Below, in pieces: positions 1-11,319 of a DNA stretch of 64,000 nt. Source of the DNA: Ananas comosus (Eukaryota > Streptophyta > Magnoliopsida > Poales > Bromeliaceae); the NCBI RefSeq assembly GCF_001540865.1, contig NC_033623.1, positions 5,739,545-5,803,544 of the forward strand. The letters are read 5' to 3'. Positions within the stretch are counted from its first letter, which is position 1; each line of letters starts with the position of its first letter. The position numbers and the translations under genes were made by a program. The notes under the pieces were generated by a model that worked only from the letters and a program-made list of their open reading frames with translations, ran no database searches and had not been told where the DNA came from.

Positions 1-517
1 TTAGTACATCATGAGCCTAGTGGTGTAATTCGCCGAGGCTGGCGGCTTACCCACTGGGAACTATTGTTTATAGTTCTCACGCCCTTTTGGTGGTTGTTTT
101 TACAGAGCCTGTTACAGGAGAGGCTAGGGATCGTGGCAAGGGAGTCGCGCCTAGCTAGGGACTACTAGGAGCGTGCTAGTCGATCACCTTGCTACTCGGG
201 CTACGGCCGAGGGTGATGTCCCTATGTATAGAGAGACCACCGTTGTACCTATTTTTTTGTATACCCGTGATGTATATTCACTGTTGATCCCGATGTTTCT
301 ATTGTGATACTTGCTCTTTAGTCGAGTTTTTGGGTTTGTACACTCTTTGTTCTTTTGATGATATATATCGACTTGTATATTGCTCTGATATCAGGATAGG
401 ACTCTCTTTGTTTTATTTCCTATCGACTTGCTTCTTCGTAGACGCCTTATATACTGCAGGTGTATGGCGGGTCTGTGCACGTGCCGGCTATGCTTCCGCT
501 GGTACCCGGGCGTGACA
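1..517 (+). mobile_element. LTR family D, 3' part (left end outside window)
   Basis: This is the last ~517 bases of a Ty3/gypsy-type LTR ending GGGCGTGACA at 508-517. It closely matches, by eye, the reverse complement of 58937-59453, the 3' end of the complete solo D LTR. It contains the conserved stem-loop (58-64 pairing with 70-76) and the pyrimidine-ACAG block (AG at 104-105). The sequence right of 517 is C-LTR sequence, so the D element sits inside an older C LTR. Whether this is a solo LTR or one end of a full element cannot be seen. Confidence 0.85.
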
Positions 518-1082
518 GCGATCCACCTCCAAGCTTCAATCTCCATCAAATCCATCCATTTTGGGAGAGATTTAGAGAGAGAAAGAGAGGCTTCTCTCTT
601 TCCTTCCTTGCGCGTGTGTGTGTGTGCGGTTTGGGCTGCTACAGCTGGGAGGAAGAAGAAGAAAAGGGGTTTTAAACCCTCTTTACCATTTTGCCCCTCA
701 ACTATGCACTATTCACTTCGGGCAGTTTATTTTTCGCCGGAGCCCTTCTGAATGTCCGTTTGAACTCAAATTTGACAGGCATGCTCGGTTTAACGTACTG
801 AGCAATAATATATCTTAAGTTTTCAGTTTCGACTCCGTTTAGTCACCGAAAACTGTGCCGAACTGCAATCTTTATCAGATAGCTTTCGGATTTTATTTCT
901 CACTCTACGGGTATCAGAAAAATATGAAACTTTAAATCTAACCTCATAAAAATATTTCTGACATCCCCGCTAATTTTCATAATTTTCTGAGACTGTGCAT
1001 TTTCTGCTAATTTATCAGTCCCGTTTCCAACAGAAAATTCTAAATCTTCTGTTTTCGCTCCGATTTCAGCACAGGTCATTCC
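518..1082 (-). mobile_element. LTR family C fragment, minus orientation
   Basis: This stretch is the reverse complement of the first ~650 bases of the solo C LTR at 4128-7444 (matching about 4200-4800), including the CT-rich leader and the (GT)n/(CA)n run. Homology stops near 1082, before the LTR's own 5' terminus, so the fragment is truncated on that side. On the left it is cut by the D LTR ending at 517. With the C LTR at 4128 it forms an inverted repeat about 3.1 kb apart. Confidence 0.8.
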
Positions 1083-1450
1083 CAAAATACTTAAGTCGTA
1101 TTAAGGGTTTTAGCCCTATTATATCTTATATATAGGACTATCTCGCGTCTCACAAATACAATAAAATTAAACTTCCAAGCGCAAAGTTATGGGCATCCCA
1201 AGTCGCCGCTTGCGTGTATATTTATGACTGCAGACTAAAATTGAATCGTTGCATGTGTCTCTCATAAATCTTTCTCATGGGAGGGACTTTGAAGAAAAAT
1301 TTCTTGAGGGTGGATCACAATCCCGACTAAGGGGCTGTTTGGTTGCATGCATTTCTACCTGTACTGCAGTCAGAAATGCATGCATCTATTAAATTTTTAT
1401 TTGGTTTGGTGTAGTTAGGTCCAATTACAGCAGTTGCATCTGCACGAGAA

Positions 1451-1516
1451 GGCCCAACTGCATCAGTTGGTACTGTAGTCAATTTGGTTGCAGTACCAAC
1501 TACCAGCAGTTGGGCC
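1451..1516. repeat. Imperfect inverted repeat (hairpin)
   Basis: Arms 1451-1475 and 1491-1516 are reverse complements apart from a few mismatches; both begin or end with GGCCCAACTG/CAGTTGGGCC. The gap is about 15 bases. It lies inside the MITE-like sequence that starts near 1331 and may be part of its internal fold-back. Confidence 0.65.
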
Positions 1517-1563
1517 GAAGTCGGCTCACCCATTAAAAAATAAATAAAGTGTGATTTTTTTTT

Positions 1564-1800
1564 CATACGCTTTTTTTTTAAAAAAAATTTTCAATAATAT
1601 TTATTCATGAAATCTGTTAGGATTTTAATAATATCTGTTAGGGTTCAATAAATTTTTTATACGCTTCTTTTTTTAACTTTTTTTTTTTTTTTCCAAGAAT
1701 ACCTATTCATGAAATCTGCTAGAGTTTAATAATGTCTGTTAGGGTTCAATAACTTTTTTTTATACGTTTTATTTTTTCCAGTCTGCTAGTTTAATAATGC
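1564..1800. repeat. T-rich tandem repeat, about 2.4 copies
   Basis: A unit of about 100 bases (ATACGC, a T run, ATTCATGAAATCTG, GTTAGGGTTCAATAA) occurs at about 1564-1658, again at about 1659-1763, and as a partial third copy to about 1800. The T-run lengths differ between copies. Confidence 0.7.
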
Positions 1801-1965
1801 TTTTTTTTTTTATTTTGACCAAATTTATAATATATTTGCATTTAAAATTCATTAAATTCATACATAATTTTTAATATAGAAATTATATATGGATATAAAA
1901 GTCTTAATCAATAATTAAAAGATCTCATGATTATGCTATGTTCAGAAGAGGTAATCTCACCTTTC

Positions 1966-2408
1966 TATTTGATGATTATAGTTGTATGAATGATGTATTA
2001 AAGATGTTAAATAAAAAGCTTTATTTTGGAGAATATGTGATGTAAAAAGAAATAATACGAAGAATGTAAAGGAATTATATTAAAGATGTAAGCATGTATG
2101 TGATTTAAAGTTAATCATATTGCTTGTATGTTGATTAGTTAATACTTTCACTTTGGCTATTGCTTGCCCTCGTGCAAGCCATTATATTTGCTTCCGCATG
2201 TACAAAGTTTATACTCTATTTGTACTTGTTGTTGAGCCTTGGGCGGATAGAGGAGGCTCTGTCCGTTCGGCGTCTGTTCGACATGCTCGAACAGGCCAAA
2301 TAGGACCGGGCTCGGGGCGTGACAGATATAATGGTATCAGAGCGTAAATGTGAATGTATAGGATGGACCTAAAGACCCTTAGGAATGGAAAACCTTAAGG
2401 ATTTAGGT
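1966..2408 (+). mobile_element. Inverted block: family A LTR 3' end, PBS and leader start
   Basis: 1966-2324 is the last ~360 bases of a family A LTR in plus orientation, ending GGGCGTGACA. It is followed by GATATAA, the primer binding site and about 65 bases of internal leader matching the reverse complement of about 63000-63103. From 2409 the sequence switches to family A LTR in minus orientation, starting within about 10 bases of the point where the plus block began. The simplest reading is a local inversion of ~440 bases at the 5' LTR/leader junction of one minus-strand element. Confidence 0.75.
2332..2343 (+). promoter_or_regulatory. Retrotransposon primer binding site (initiator tRNA-Met type)
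   Basis: TGGTATCAGAGC lies 7 bases after the LTR end at 2324. It is complementary to the 3' end of plant initiator tRNA-Met, the usual primer of Tekay and many other plant LTR retrotransposons. It marks the neighbouring LTR as a 5' LTR, although it now points opposite to the rest of that LTR. Confidence 0.85.
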
Positions 2409-4127
2409 GATATATAAAAGGGTATGCAACTAAACCCAAAATGAAACCAACTCGGGTAGTCTCTAGCTATGGCGCGATACCTTAACCGCGATCTTCTGCC
2501 GGCTCGCTCGGTCCCGGCTCTGTGAAAATAGTGGGGTGAGAACTACAACAAAGTTTCCAGTGGGTTCGGCCACCAACCTCGCTGACTTTTTCACTAGGTC
2601 TAACTCAGGCATAATAGAAGAAATAAGCAAATGATAGGTAACCAACTATACAAATGTAGCTAATATGCCTGAACAATGAGATCAATAAGGATGCTCAACA
2701 AGAAGACTCATGATGAATGTAAGGTCACTTTCCAATTCTCAATCTCTAGGCTAACCCGTAGGTTTCGCCCTCAATAGACTCACCAACTCATAATCCTAAG
2801 TAACGGGGAGAAACTCCTACAACCCGTACGGCACTGTCCTCTGGAGAGAACTACTACGACCTAGTGATGACTACTCCGGAGCTCATCGCTCGAGGGGGAG
2901 CTACCGCCCTCCGAGCCAAGACGTAAGGCGAGTATGATCCAATCCTTAACTATAAGGATTTCAAGTTCAATCCATTCCTTAACTATAAGGAAGCAATGCT
3001 CAGATGACCCTTAACTATAAGGTTGATGTCATAATGCCAACTCTCACATGCGCTTACATTCTCTACCTTCGTTAGTGTCATTTACACCAGAAGTTCTTTG
3101 TTCTTAATTCTCTAGCATTCAATTCTCAATAATGCCACACACATTAACTCTAGTGGTTCATGCTCTATCATTCAATATATTCATTTAGTGCCACAATTGT
3201 ACACTAGTAAATCTTGACTCATTAATGCCATACACTAACTCTAGTGTTTCATTGCATTTACTAATGCCACTCGATCTACTTGTCATAGTGTCACATTGTT
3301 CTTTACTTCATCTAGGTTTTCATCATCGATCATGCATACATAGGGTTCATAGGTTCTCAACCATTTCATAATGCATTTGTACTCACAACATGCAACAATT
3401 CATATAAATACAATCTCAATCACCCTACAATGCATGCAACAATACATATACATATGCTCAATAAGTGACACATTAGACATAAAAGAAATTTCAAAGAGTT
3501 TGGTAAGCACCACCCACCTTAGATCGTTGTAAGGATGTTACGGTTCAATTCTTGAAATTTTTGGGCGCCTATTCCGCGTGCTGCGGCTATCTGTACCAAA
3601 ACCAACCTTTTCATCAATTTCTTCGCGTACACTTGTCGGATTACCGAACAGTGTTCATATTCTAGTTAAAAATATCCCTAATTAGGTTTCTATAAGGTCA
3701 ATTTGTCTTTAAACAACTCTAGGGCAAAAGTCCCAATTTCGGTGCCCTAACAATACCATTTGTTAAATCTTTGGGTTTGATCTCTAGAACAAGTAAAAGA
3801 AAGCTTGTTGAACCTCTAGGAACTAATTTAGAACCTTTTCTAAGCTTTTCCAACCATTTCTAAGGCATACAAACCAAGCCCTAGAGATCCACCATGAGAG
3901 CACATGAAGAAAACCTTGTTTTTATGTGTTCTATAGCCTCTAGAAGGTTTCTACTCTTGTAAGAAGCTCAAATCCAAAGATCTAGGGTATAAAATCCAAG
4001 CCCTAACCTAGATCTTAAAAGAAAACCTAACCTTTGCCCTAAGCTCTCCTAAGTCCACCTTGTAGGGGAGACCCAAACCTTCAAATCCTCCAAAAATCTC
4101 CTCCAAAGCCATCTCCTCCTTCACCTC

Positions 4128-7100
4128 TGTAACATACCAGATTTTAGTATAAAAATAAAAATAAATAAAAATAGTGTGGAAAACTATTTTTATTGGATTT
4201 ATAGAAGTAAAACATAAGTCAGAAGTGACTTGTGCTGAAATCGGAATTAAAACAGAAGATTTAAAATTTTCTGTTGGAAACGGGGTAGATAAATTAGCAG
4301 AAAATGCACAGTCTCAGAAAATTATGAAAATTAGCGGGGATGTCAGAAATATTTTTATGAGGCTAGATTTAAAGTTTCATATTTTTCTGACACCCGTAGA
4401 GTGAGAAATAAAATCCGAAAGCTATCTGATAAAGATTGCAGTTCGGCACAGTTTTCGGTGACCAAACGGAGTCGAAACTGAAAACTTAAGATATATTCTT
4501 GCTCAGTACGTTAAACTGAGCCTGCCTGTCAAATTTGAGCGAAAACGGACATCCGGAAGGGCTCCAACGAAATTTATCAGATTTCAGGCTGCCCGTAGTG
4601 AATAGTGTGTAGTTGAGGGGCAAAATGGTAAAATGGGATTAAATCCCTTTTGCTTCTTCTTCCTCCCAGCCGTAGCAGCCCAAACCGCACACACACACAC
4701 GCGCATGGAAGGGAAGAGAGAAGCCTCTCTTTCTCTCTCTAAATCTCTCCCAAAAAGAATGGATTTGGTGGAGATTGAAGCTTGGAGGTGGATCGCCTTC
4801 GTCTTCTTCATCTTCTCCATGGTTTGGAGCTCATTTTGAGGTGAGCTTCTTGAGCCCTTTAATGGTAGATCTTTAATGCTTGGTTTAAATACCTTATAAA
4901 TGGATTTAGAGGAGTCCTAGCATGCTATCTAGATGATTAATGCTTGAATCATGGATCAATTTAGTGATTTCTTGCATAGTTGTAACCTAGGGCTCCAAAA
5001 TGCAAACTTTCAAAATATGAGGGTTTGATCTCATTTGACCCTTCGTAAACCTAATTGCTAGGTAACGAAACGCGTTGGCGAAGACGGTTCGGCAATCCGA
5101 CGAGCCGTTACAAAGTTATTAAAGAAATGGACGTTTAGGCTTCGGGTCCGCCGGGAGGGCCGAGGCGATATCGTAAATTCATGAAAATGGATTTGAAGCA
5201 TCGTGGCACATAACCGAAGACCTTTAATTTTCGGATCGTGAATTGGAGGCCGTTCGGGTGGTCGCGCGAGAGATCGGGCCAAACCGGGTGCCGGGTGCCG
5301 CGGGAGGCCGATTGCAAGTGTCGACAAGCAATCGGAATGCGAAATGAGGTGGGTTGTGTTTACCGAAGCGACTAGGTCGCCCTTTATGTCTAAGAAATGA
5401 GATTTCATATTGATGCATGTTGACATATAATGTGAAATGCTAGAGGAATGCATTTGACATAATGTAAGAATGTGAAAAGAATGCATGTTAACATATTATA
5501 GAAATGCTAGATAAATGCATGTGATTAATGCTTTGAATGCATAAGATAAAGGGCATATGAATGTTAACATTATAAGAACATGATAAGAGGAATGCATGAT
5601 GACTTAGTGTAAATAGTGCTAGATGAATGCATTGAGTAATGCTAAAGTTTACATGATAAGCATGCATGTGGATAATGCTAAGTAATGGTATGATAAGCAT
5701 GATGTAGAAATAATAAATGCAAGCATGTGGCTAATACTAAGATATACTTGATGATCATGTTGTAGAGATACTAATGTTAAGAAATGAAAATGTGCATATG
5801 GACAATCTATATACATTAGATCGAGTGGCATTAAACCTAGAGTCATGGACATAGGTTGAACATGGAGGATATGAACCTAGTGTCAAAGAACATAGGTTGA
5901 ACAAGTATAGTGTGAACCTAGTGTCATGAACCTAGCAAACACTTGTGGCATTTGAGCATATATATTTGTATCATTCATACATAATAGGACTAAGTACATG
6001 TGAATCTTGGTTGCTTTCAATGACATGTTTCTAACGTAGTTGAACATAGAGAAAGGTAGAACCATAATGGACATGTATGTTAGGACCCTATTATTGTGTG
6101 AATGTGAGAGTTGGACTTGGACATAGTAAACAAAGGTGACATTGACAATAGAGACATTGATTGGCATAGAGAACATAGTTGTTAAACATAGTTTAACCAA
6201 GAGTGGCATTGGACCAAGATGACATAGGGAGTGGCATGATTAAATAGGTAGAAAACCTATTATGACAATGGCATTGTGACAAGTGGCTATGAATCCTCAA
6301 GTTGAGGATTGGATCGATACTCACGATAAGTCTTGGCTTGAGGGAGGTAGCTCCCCCTCGGGCGGTGCGCTCCGGAGTTGGTCACCACTGGGCGTGGTAA
6401 AGTCCCCCCAGAAGACGGTCCCTAGGGAGGTTCGAGTCCCCCGTTATTAAGGGATTTTGGGTTGTGAGTCATTGGGGTTAACATGGTTAACCGGTAAGAT
6501 TGGGTCAAAGCCAAGTGAATGTATAGCATTATGTGTTACGGGTTTGGTATCCCAGTTGAGAGGATTTAGGGCTGAGGTGTATGTGAGACGTCCATCACCT
6601 CGAGCCTAGTTTTGGTGCGGTATTCCGCAGTTGATTGACTCGAGACCGAGTCGGGTGGTTAGCTTGGCTAGGGTAGAGGAAAACCTTAGGAGCAAATAAC
6701 CAATGATGTAAAGTGATAAGATGTATAAATTATGAAAAAGCTATGGATAGCATGATACAAAGTAAAATCATTTATTCTACTTGTATAGTTGCATGATTCG
6801 CATATAGCATGGCATTATTGCATTCGTGAGGCAAAGCATGGTTTTATTAGTTGCATAATAAAGATATATATCTATCTGTTTATTGAACTAACTTGCAGTT
6901 GCCTCCCTTGGACCTATTGGTCGAGCTTTTCCCTTGGGTGGCCGTACCCACTGGGAACCATGGAGTTGGTTCTCACCCCACGTGGTTTTGGGGTGTTTAC
7001 AGGTTCACACGTGAGTGGCGCGGCGACGCGAAGCGAGGGCGTAGCTCCATAGTTAGCGCCTTACCACCGAGACCAGAGATAGCGGTACCCTGAGTCGGCC

Positions 7101-7444
7101 TTACTTAGGGATGTAAAGAATGAAAAGAATCAAGTTTTAATAATATTGTTAAAGCTAGATTGTATTTGGAAGCTAAAAACAATGTATTATGTAATTGTGA
7201 TGTAAAATGAATCTAATGTGAATGCTTGTAATAACATAGGATGTGTTATGTTGTTGATATCTTTCTTCTGCAATCTTGCTGGAATACTGTTCCTGGTCGG
7301 AACTCATTGTACTTGTATTGATTGCTATGCCTTGAACCTACAGGGGAGACTCTGTCCGCAGTATAGGGGAAACCCTATCCGTTCGGCGATCTGTCGGCGG
7401 CGCCGCGACCCGGCCAAATAGGCAGGCGGTCGCGGGGCGTGACA
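4128..7444 (+). mobile_element. Solo LTR, family C, with perfect 5-bp TSD
   Basis: A 3317-base LTR begins TGTAACATACC and ends GGGCGTGACA. It is flanked by a perfect target duplication, ACCTC at 4123-4127 and 7445-7449, with no internal region. It is a solo LTR left by recombination between two LTRs. Inside it are a CT-rich leader (about 4700-4760), a 5' splice-site-like GAG|GTGAGC at 4838-4846, arrays of AACCTA...TAGGTT elements (about 5830-5940), the conserved stem at 6955-6972 and a pyrimidine-ACAG at 6994-7002. Its last ~550 bases resemble family B. Confidence 0.92.
4838..7002 (+). other. Predicted leader intron inside the C LTR
   Basis: Donor-like GAG|GTGAGC has its GT at 4841-4842; acceptor-like TGTTTACAG ends at 7002. 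The interval is about 2.16 kb, lies between a CT-rich leader and the GC-rich last 440 bases of the LTR, and recurs in the other families. Inferred from splice-site-like sequence and conservation; no transcript evidence. Confidence 0.45.
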
Positions 7445-8033
7445 ACCTCCTTGCTATTGGAAGTGATCTATAGAGAGAGAAAGAGAGAAATGAGAGGGAG
7501 AGAGGAGTTTGCTGTTGTGAACAGGTGGGAGGAGGGTTGGGGTCATTTCTAAGGTGCTACAATAGCAAAAAGACCCTCCGTTTATTTTTATTTGCAACAG
7601 ATCAAGTCTGCTGCGAATAGCCATCTCGTACCGGTACGGGCTGGGTGTCACCGATTACACGATTTCATAACAGCCAAACCCGAGAGCTCCTGCTCGGGTA
7701 TTTACACTTGGTACCGGTACGGGACAATTTTGTCACCGGTTACAAGGTTGCGCAGAGGCAAACCCGAGAGCTGCTTCTCCCGGTTTATAATGCAGTACCG
7801 GTACCACCTCGATGTTGTACCAGTACCAATTGCCCAGATTGCTGTTTTAACACTTGTTTAGCTTCTATTTACGCCGAGCAATGCTAAAACCTTTCTAACT
7901 CTTTTAGAACTCATTTTTAACCTTTCCAACATTGTTGAAATGTTAATTTGATTTTGTCTAACTTTTTCTGTTGGGCACTTTAGTCAGTTTGGCTAAAGTC
8001 CGGATTACTCTACCAAAGTTTCGGTATATTACA

Positions 8034-9159
8034 ATTAGAGTGCTGCCTGCGAGAATTTTGCTCTCGGGGACTGGTCCCCCTCTTAAGAGACCGGTCCCCG
8101 TTGCCCTAAAATGCCCAGGTTAGGCAGTGCACTATATGAGTTGTTGAGGGTGTTTAATGTAATTGTTGCATGTGTGGGGATAACTGGAGGGTGCCTTTCT
8201 CTTTTCCCTTACTTTTCTTCAACCTAACCCTAATCGTAGCTCCCTCTTTCTCTCTAAATCTCTCTCATTCTCTCTCTTGAAGGGTAGATCTAGGAGGGGG
8301 ATTTGATGGAGAAGCAAGCAAAGAAGTGAAGCATCACCTTCGTCATCTTCTTCTTTGGGTTTGGAGCAAGCTTTTGAGGTAAGCTCACAGAGCTTTCATG
8401 GTAGATCCTTAGAGATGAGTTCTTTTGCTCTAGAGATGGTTTTGTTCGAACCCTAGCATGCTAAATAGATGGTATTTACTTAAGCCACGAATTGATTTGA
8501 GGCATTTTGCAATAGATGCAAACTAGGGCTTCCAAATGGGTTTTTTCCAAATGTAGGGGTTTGATCTAAATTGAGCATGTGTAAACCTAATTGCTAGATT
8601 TTCCGACGCATTGGCGAAGTCGGTTCGGCGGTTCGTCGAACCTACGCGAAGGAGTCGAAGGAAGGGCCTGTTTTGGTACAGATTGCCGCAGTACGCGGCA
8701 TAGGCTTCCAAAAATTGCGAGGTCGGATTCCTGGACTCGTGGCAACACCTAAAGGTGGGTGGTGTCATCCCGAAGCAGTTGAGTTGCTCCCTATGCCTAA
8801 GTTATACATATTGATCATATTCACATATTGACCTTATGCATGATAGGGTATTTGGTTAGTTGCATTTCTATTCTTGCATTCTCCTTGGTAGTGTAGCATT
8901 GTGGGCTTGGCACTTGAGCTTAGGATGCATGAGAATGAGGTATTGTGACATAGAACCCTATAGTGATAAAGATAAGTGATAACTTGATCTTGTGTTGATG
9001 AAAATAATAACATGTGAATTAGAATAGTTGTGATTCCTTATCATGACGAATGGCATGTAAACAAAGAGAATGACTTGACGAGTGGCATTAGAACTTAGTG
9101 TAAAAGAACACTTTTGACATAATGCTATAGGGAATAGGTAAGTTTTCCCTAGTTGATAC
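8034..9159 (+). mobile_element. Family B-like LTR fragment, plus orientation
   Basis: The sequence resembles the solo B LTR at 22803. It has GACTGGTCC/GACCGGTCC palindromes at about 8079-8098, a TATA-like CTATATGA near 8130, a CT-rich leader, and GAG|GTAAGC with the GT at 8379-8380. Both ends are missing: the left is cut by the family A LTR at 8033 and the right by the A-type LTR beginning at 9160. Confidence 0.65.
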
Positions 9160-10022
9160 TGTAACATAATGAAACTCGGAAGAAATTATCGAACTTTAGC
9201 CAAATTGACTAAAGTATGCGAAAAAGATGGATGGACAATTTGGATTTAGCATTCCAATAATGTTGGAAGGGCTAAAAGTAAGTTTAGAAAGAGTTAGAAG
9301 GGTTTCAGCATCGACCGGCGCGAAGTAGAGTCGAATCGGAGTTAAAACTGCATTCTAGGCAAAGTGTACCGGTACAACCAGTAAGTTGTCACCAGTACAA
9401 CCCAGCAACCGAGCCGAGTTTGCTCTCGGGTTGCTCTCTGCGTAATCGTGTAACCGGTGACAGAACAAAGTGTAACGGTACACTTTGGTCGGGCAGCAGT
9501 TTTGAAGTCAATTGCAAATAAGACTTTTTGGGGGGCCTAGTTGTAATTGTTGCACACTATATATGAGCCCATCTTCCCTCTCTTCATAGTAGGGACCACC
9601 ATTCTCACTTTCTCTCATTTCTCTCTTTCTCTCTCTAGAACTCTTGCTCTAAGGCAAGGAGGAGGTGGAGAAGAAGTAAGGAAAAGGTGGTTTTGGTGGA
9701 GTGAAGGTGCTAGAAGCTCTCTGACAAGAAGGAGCTTGGTGTAACTTGGGTAAAGGTGAGTTCTCTTGCAAGTAGAACTCTAGGGTTTGGTTTTAAACCT
9801 TAAGTTTTGGAGTTTTGATCCTCTAATTAGCTTAGAAACCCTCTAGAGCTTAGAACACCATGAAAGCATGGTTTTCTTAAGGTGCTCTCATGGTGGATTG
9901 TTAGAATCCAAAGTAGATGCCCTAGGAATGGTTCTAGAGGCTTGGTAATAGTATTAGAGAGCTTCCTAGATGATTCTATGATATCATTTGCTTAGAGATG
10001 AGATCGATCTAAGAGAAATTTA
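9160..10022 (+). mobile_element. Family A-like LTR, 5' part only
   Basis: It begins TGTAACATAATG and follows the family A LTR start: a GTACCGGTAC near 9366 and variants at about 9398 and 9475, a TATA-like ACTATATATG near 9549, a CT-rich leader, and a donor-like AAG|GTGAG near 9755. Similarity stops near 10022. The rest of the LTR is not present, so this is a truncated copy. Confidence 0.7.
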
Positions 10023-11314
10023 AATATGGTCCAGGCACGGATCGTCCTCAAGCTATATCCTCAATGGTCGTCATACACGACATGCTCTATCGAGCAACCA
10101 CACTATTATCAGCTCCTAAGCATTTAGTGCGAGCCACCAGTCTCGCGAGTGATCCATGGCACGCTTCACACTTAGTAACGCTCAAGTGCTACTGCCAAGA
10201 CACTCCCTTGGCTGACCCACAATCCACACTCTACGGACAACTAAACTCAAGTGTCCTACACTATTGCGTCTCTCACTAAATATCACCCACTAGGCAACTC
10301 AGCCTAGGCCTCTAATATGTAAACACAAATTCTCTCAACTTATTTGAGGTACAGCTCGACTAACTCGCCAAAACCAGGTGATCATCTAACCAAGCCACAA
10401 CAACGACGCCATTACCATTACTCAATTTCTCGGAATATCATCCGAATGCTTTAAAGAGTAGGTTCACTATTTCCATCTTTATCTCGAGCCGCAATATTGG
10501 CTTACTATAACTACTCACTAGCACTATCCAACCGTCTATTCCACAATAGATGATACATTCTTTTCATCCTTGTATGCTAGGGTCATTCCAAGTCTCTATC
10601 ACACTCTTGCAAGTACTGTTTGGAGTTCACATTGTTTCCACGCATACAATTTGCTTACCGAAATCCATCTACTACAACTTCACTTATCCAACTACACACA
10701 TGGCCACGTCGAGTGCTAGCCACCACAACCCTTCCTCCCGAAAAGGGTCAACCAACAAACCTTTCCGAACTTCCACATCGCGCTTACAAATCTCTCTTGG
10801 GTGTCACTTAACATTTGATTAACCACCCAAACCAAACATCAGTCGCTCATCCTCCATTCTCAATTAATCAGTTCGCGTTCCTTCTGCATGAAATATCACC
10901 TGACTCCAACCACAAGATTCAGTTCAATACTTCGTCAGAAGGTCATAAATTAGGAGAGCGTATAACTTGACACATCTTCTGTCGAAGTTTCCATACATCA
11001 TAATCAGCTTGGTTTCCATCATCTCACAACGTATACCAAACACCCTTCAGCATGCAGAAAATCTCTCTACAGACTTCTTCACTGAGTAGTCACCCTGCTA
11101 TAGCTTCTCAAACTTACCTAGAAGTTCACCCGTCGTTTATTCCAACAACATACTCTATATCCTGTCCCAGATACACAGTTCCTTCTAGGGAAGATTTTTC
11201 TAAAGTCAAACCACAGATTCTCGACCAGCGAATATTCCTTTATCCAAAACAGACGAAGTAAACTTTCCTAAAGGCCACAAGGGTTATCCACAATTGCCCT
11301 CATCTGCTTTCTAT
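10023..11314. other. Unassigned repeat-like DNA between LTRs
   Basis: No open frame with recognisable protein similarity was seen on either strand, and no termini. Its position between LTR pieces suggests untranslated or decayed retrotransposon interior, but nothing in the sequence proves this. It is the left flank of the solo D LTR at 11320. Confidence 0.4.
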
Positions 11315-11319
11315 ACTGC

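Larger units (their letters stand above)
1083..1965. other. Unassigned AT-rich DNA with MITE-like piece
   Basis: No gene is seen. At 1331 there is a start resembling PIF/Harbinger or other MITE termini (GGGGCTGTTTGGTTG after a TAA), but no matching opposite terminus was found. An imperfect inverted repeat and a T-rich tandem repeat, listed separately, fall inside this stretch. Confidence 0.5.
2409..8033 (-). mobile_element. Family A (Tekay-type) 5' LTR, minus strand, with nested solo C LTR
   Basis: The host sequence is 2409-4127 plus 7445-8033. It aligns throughout with the 3' LTR at 52713-55386 from about 380 bases into that LTR. The missing first part is the inverted block at 1966-2324. 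It ends TATATTACA at 8033 and is followed by different (B-LTR) DNA. It carries the U3 array of GTACCGGTAC at 7628, 7711 and 7795, and the conserved stem block near 2525-2575. The internal region and 3' LTR of this element are missing. Confidence 0.8.

Noticed and set aside
5058..5486. 142-codon minus-strand open frame
   Set aside because: It lies inside the solo C LTR, antisense to it, with no domain; the related B LTR does not keep it open.
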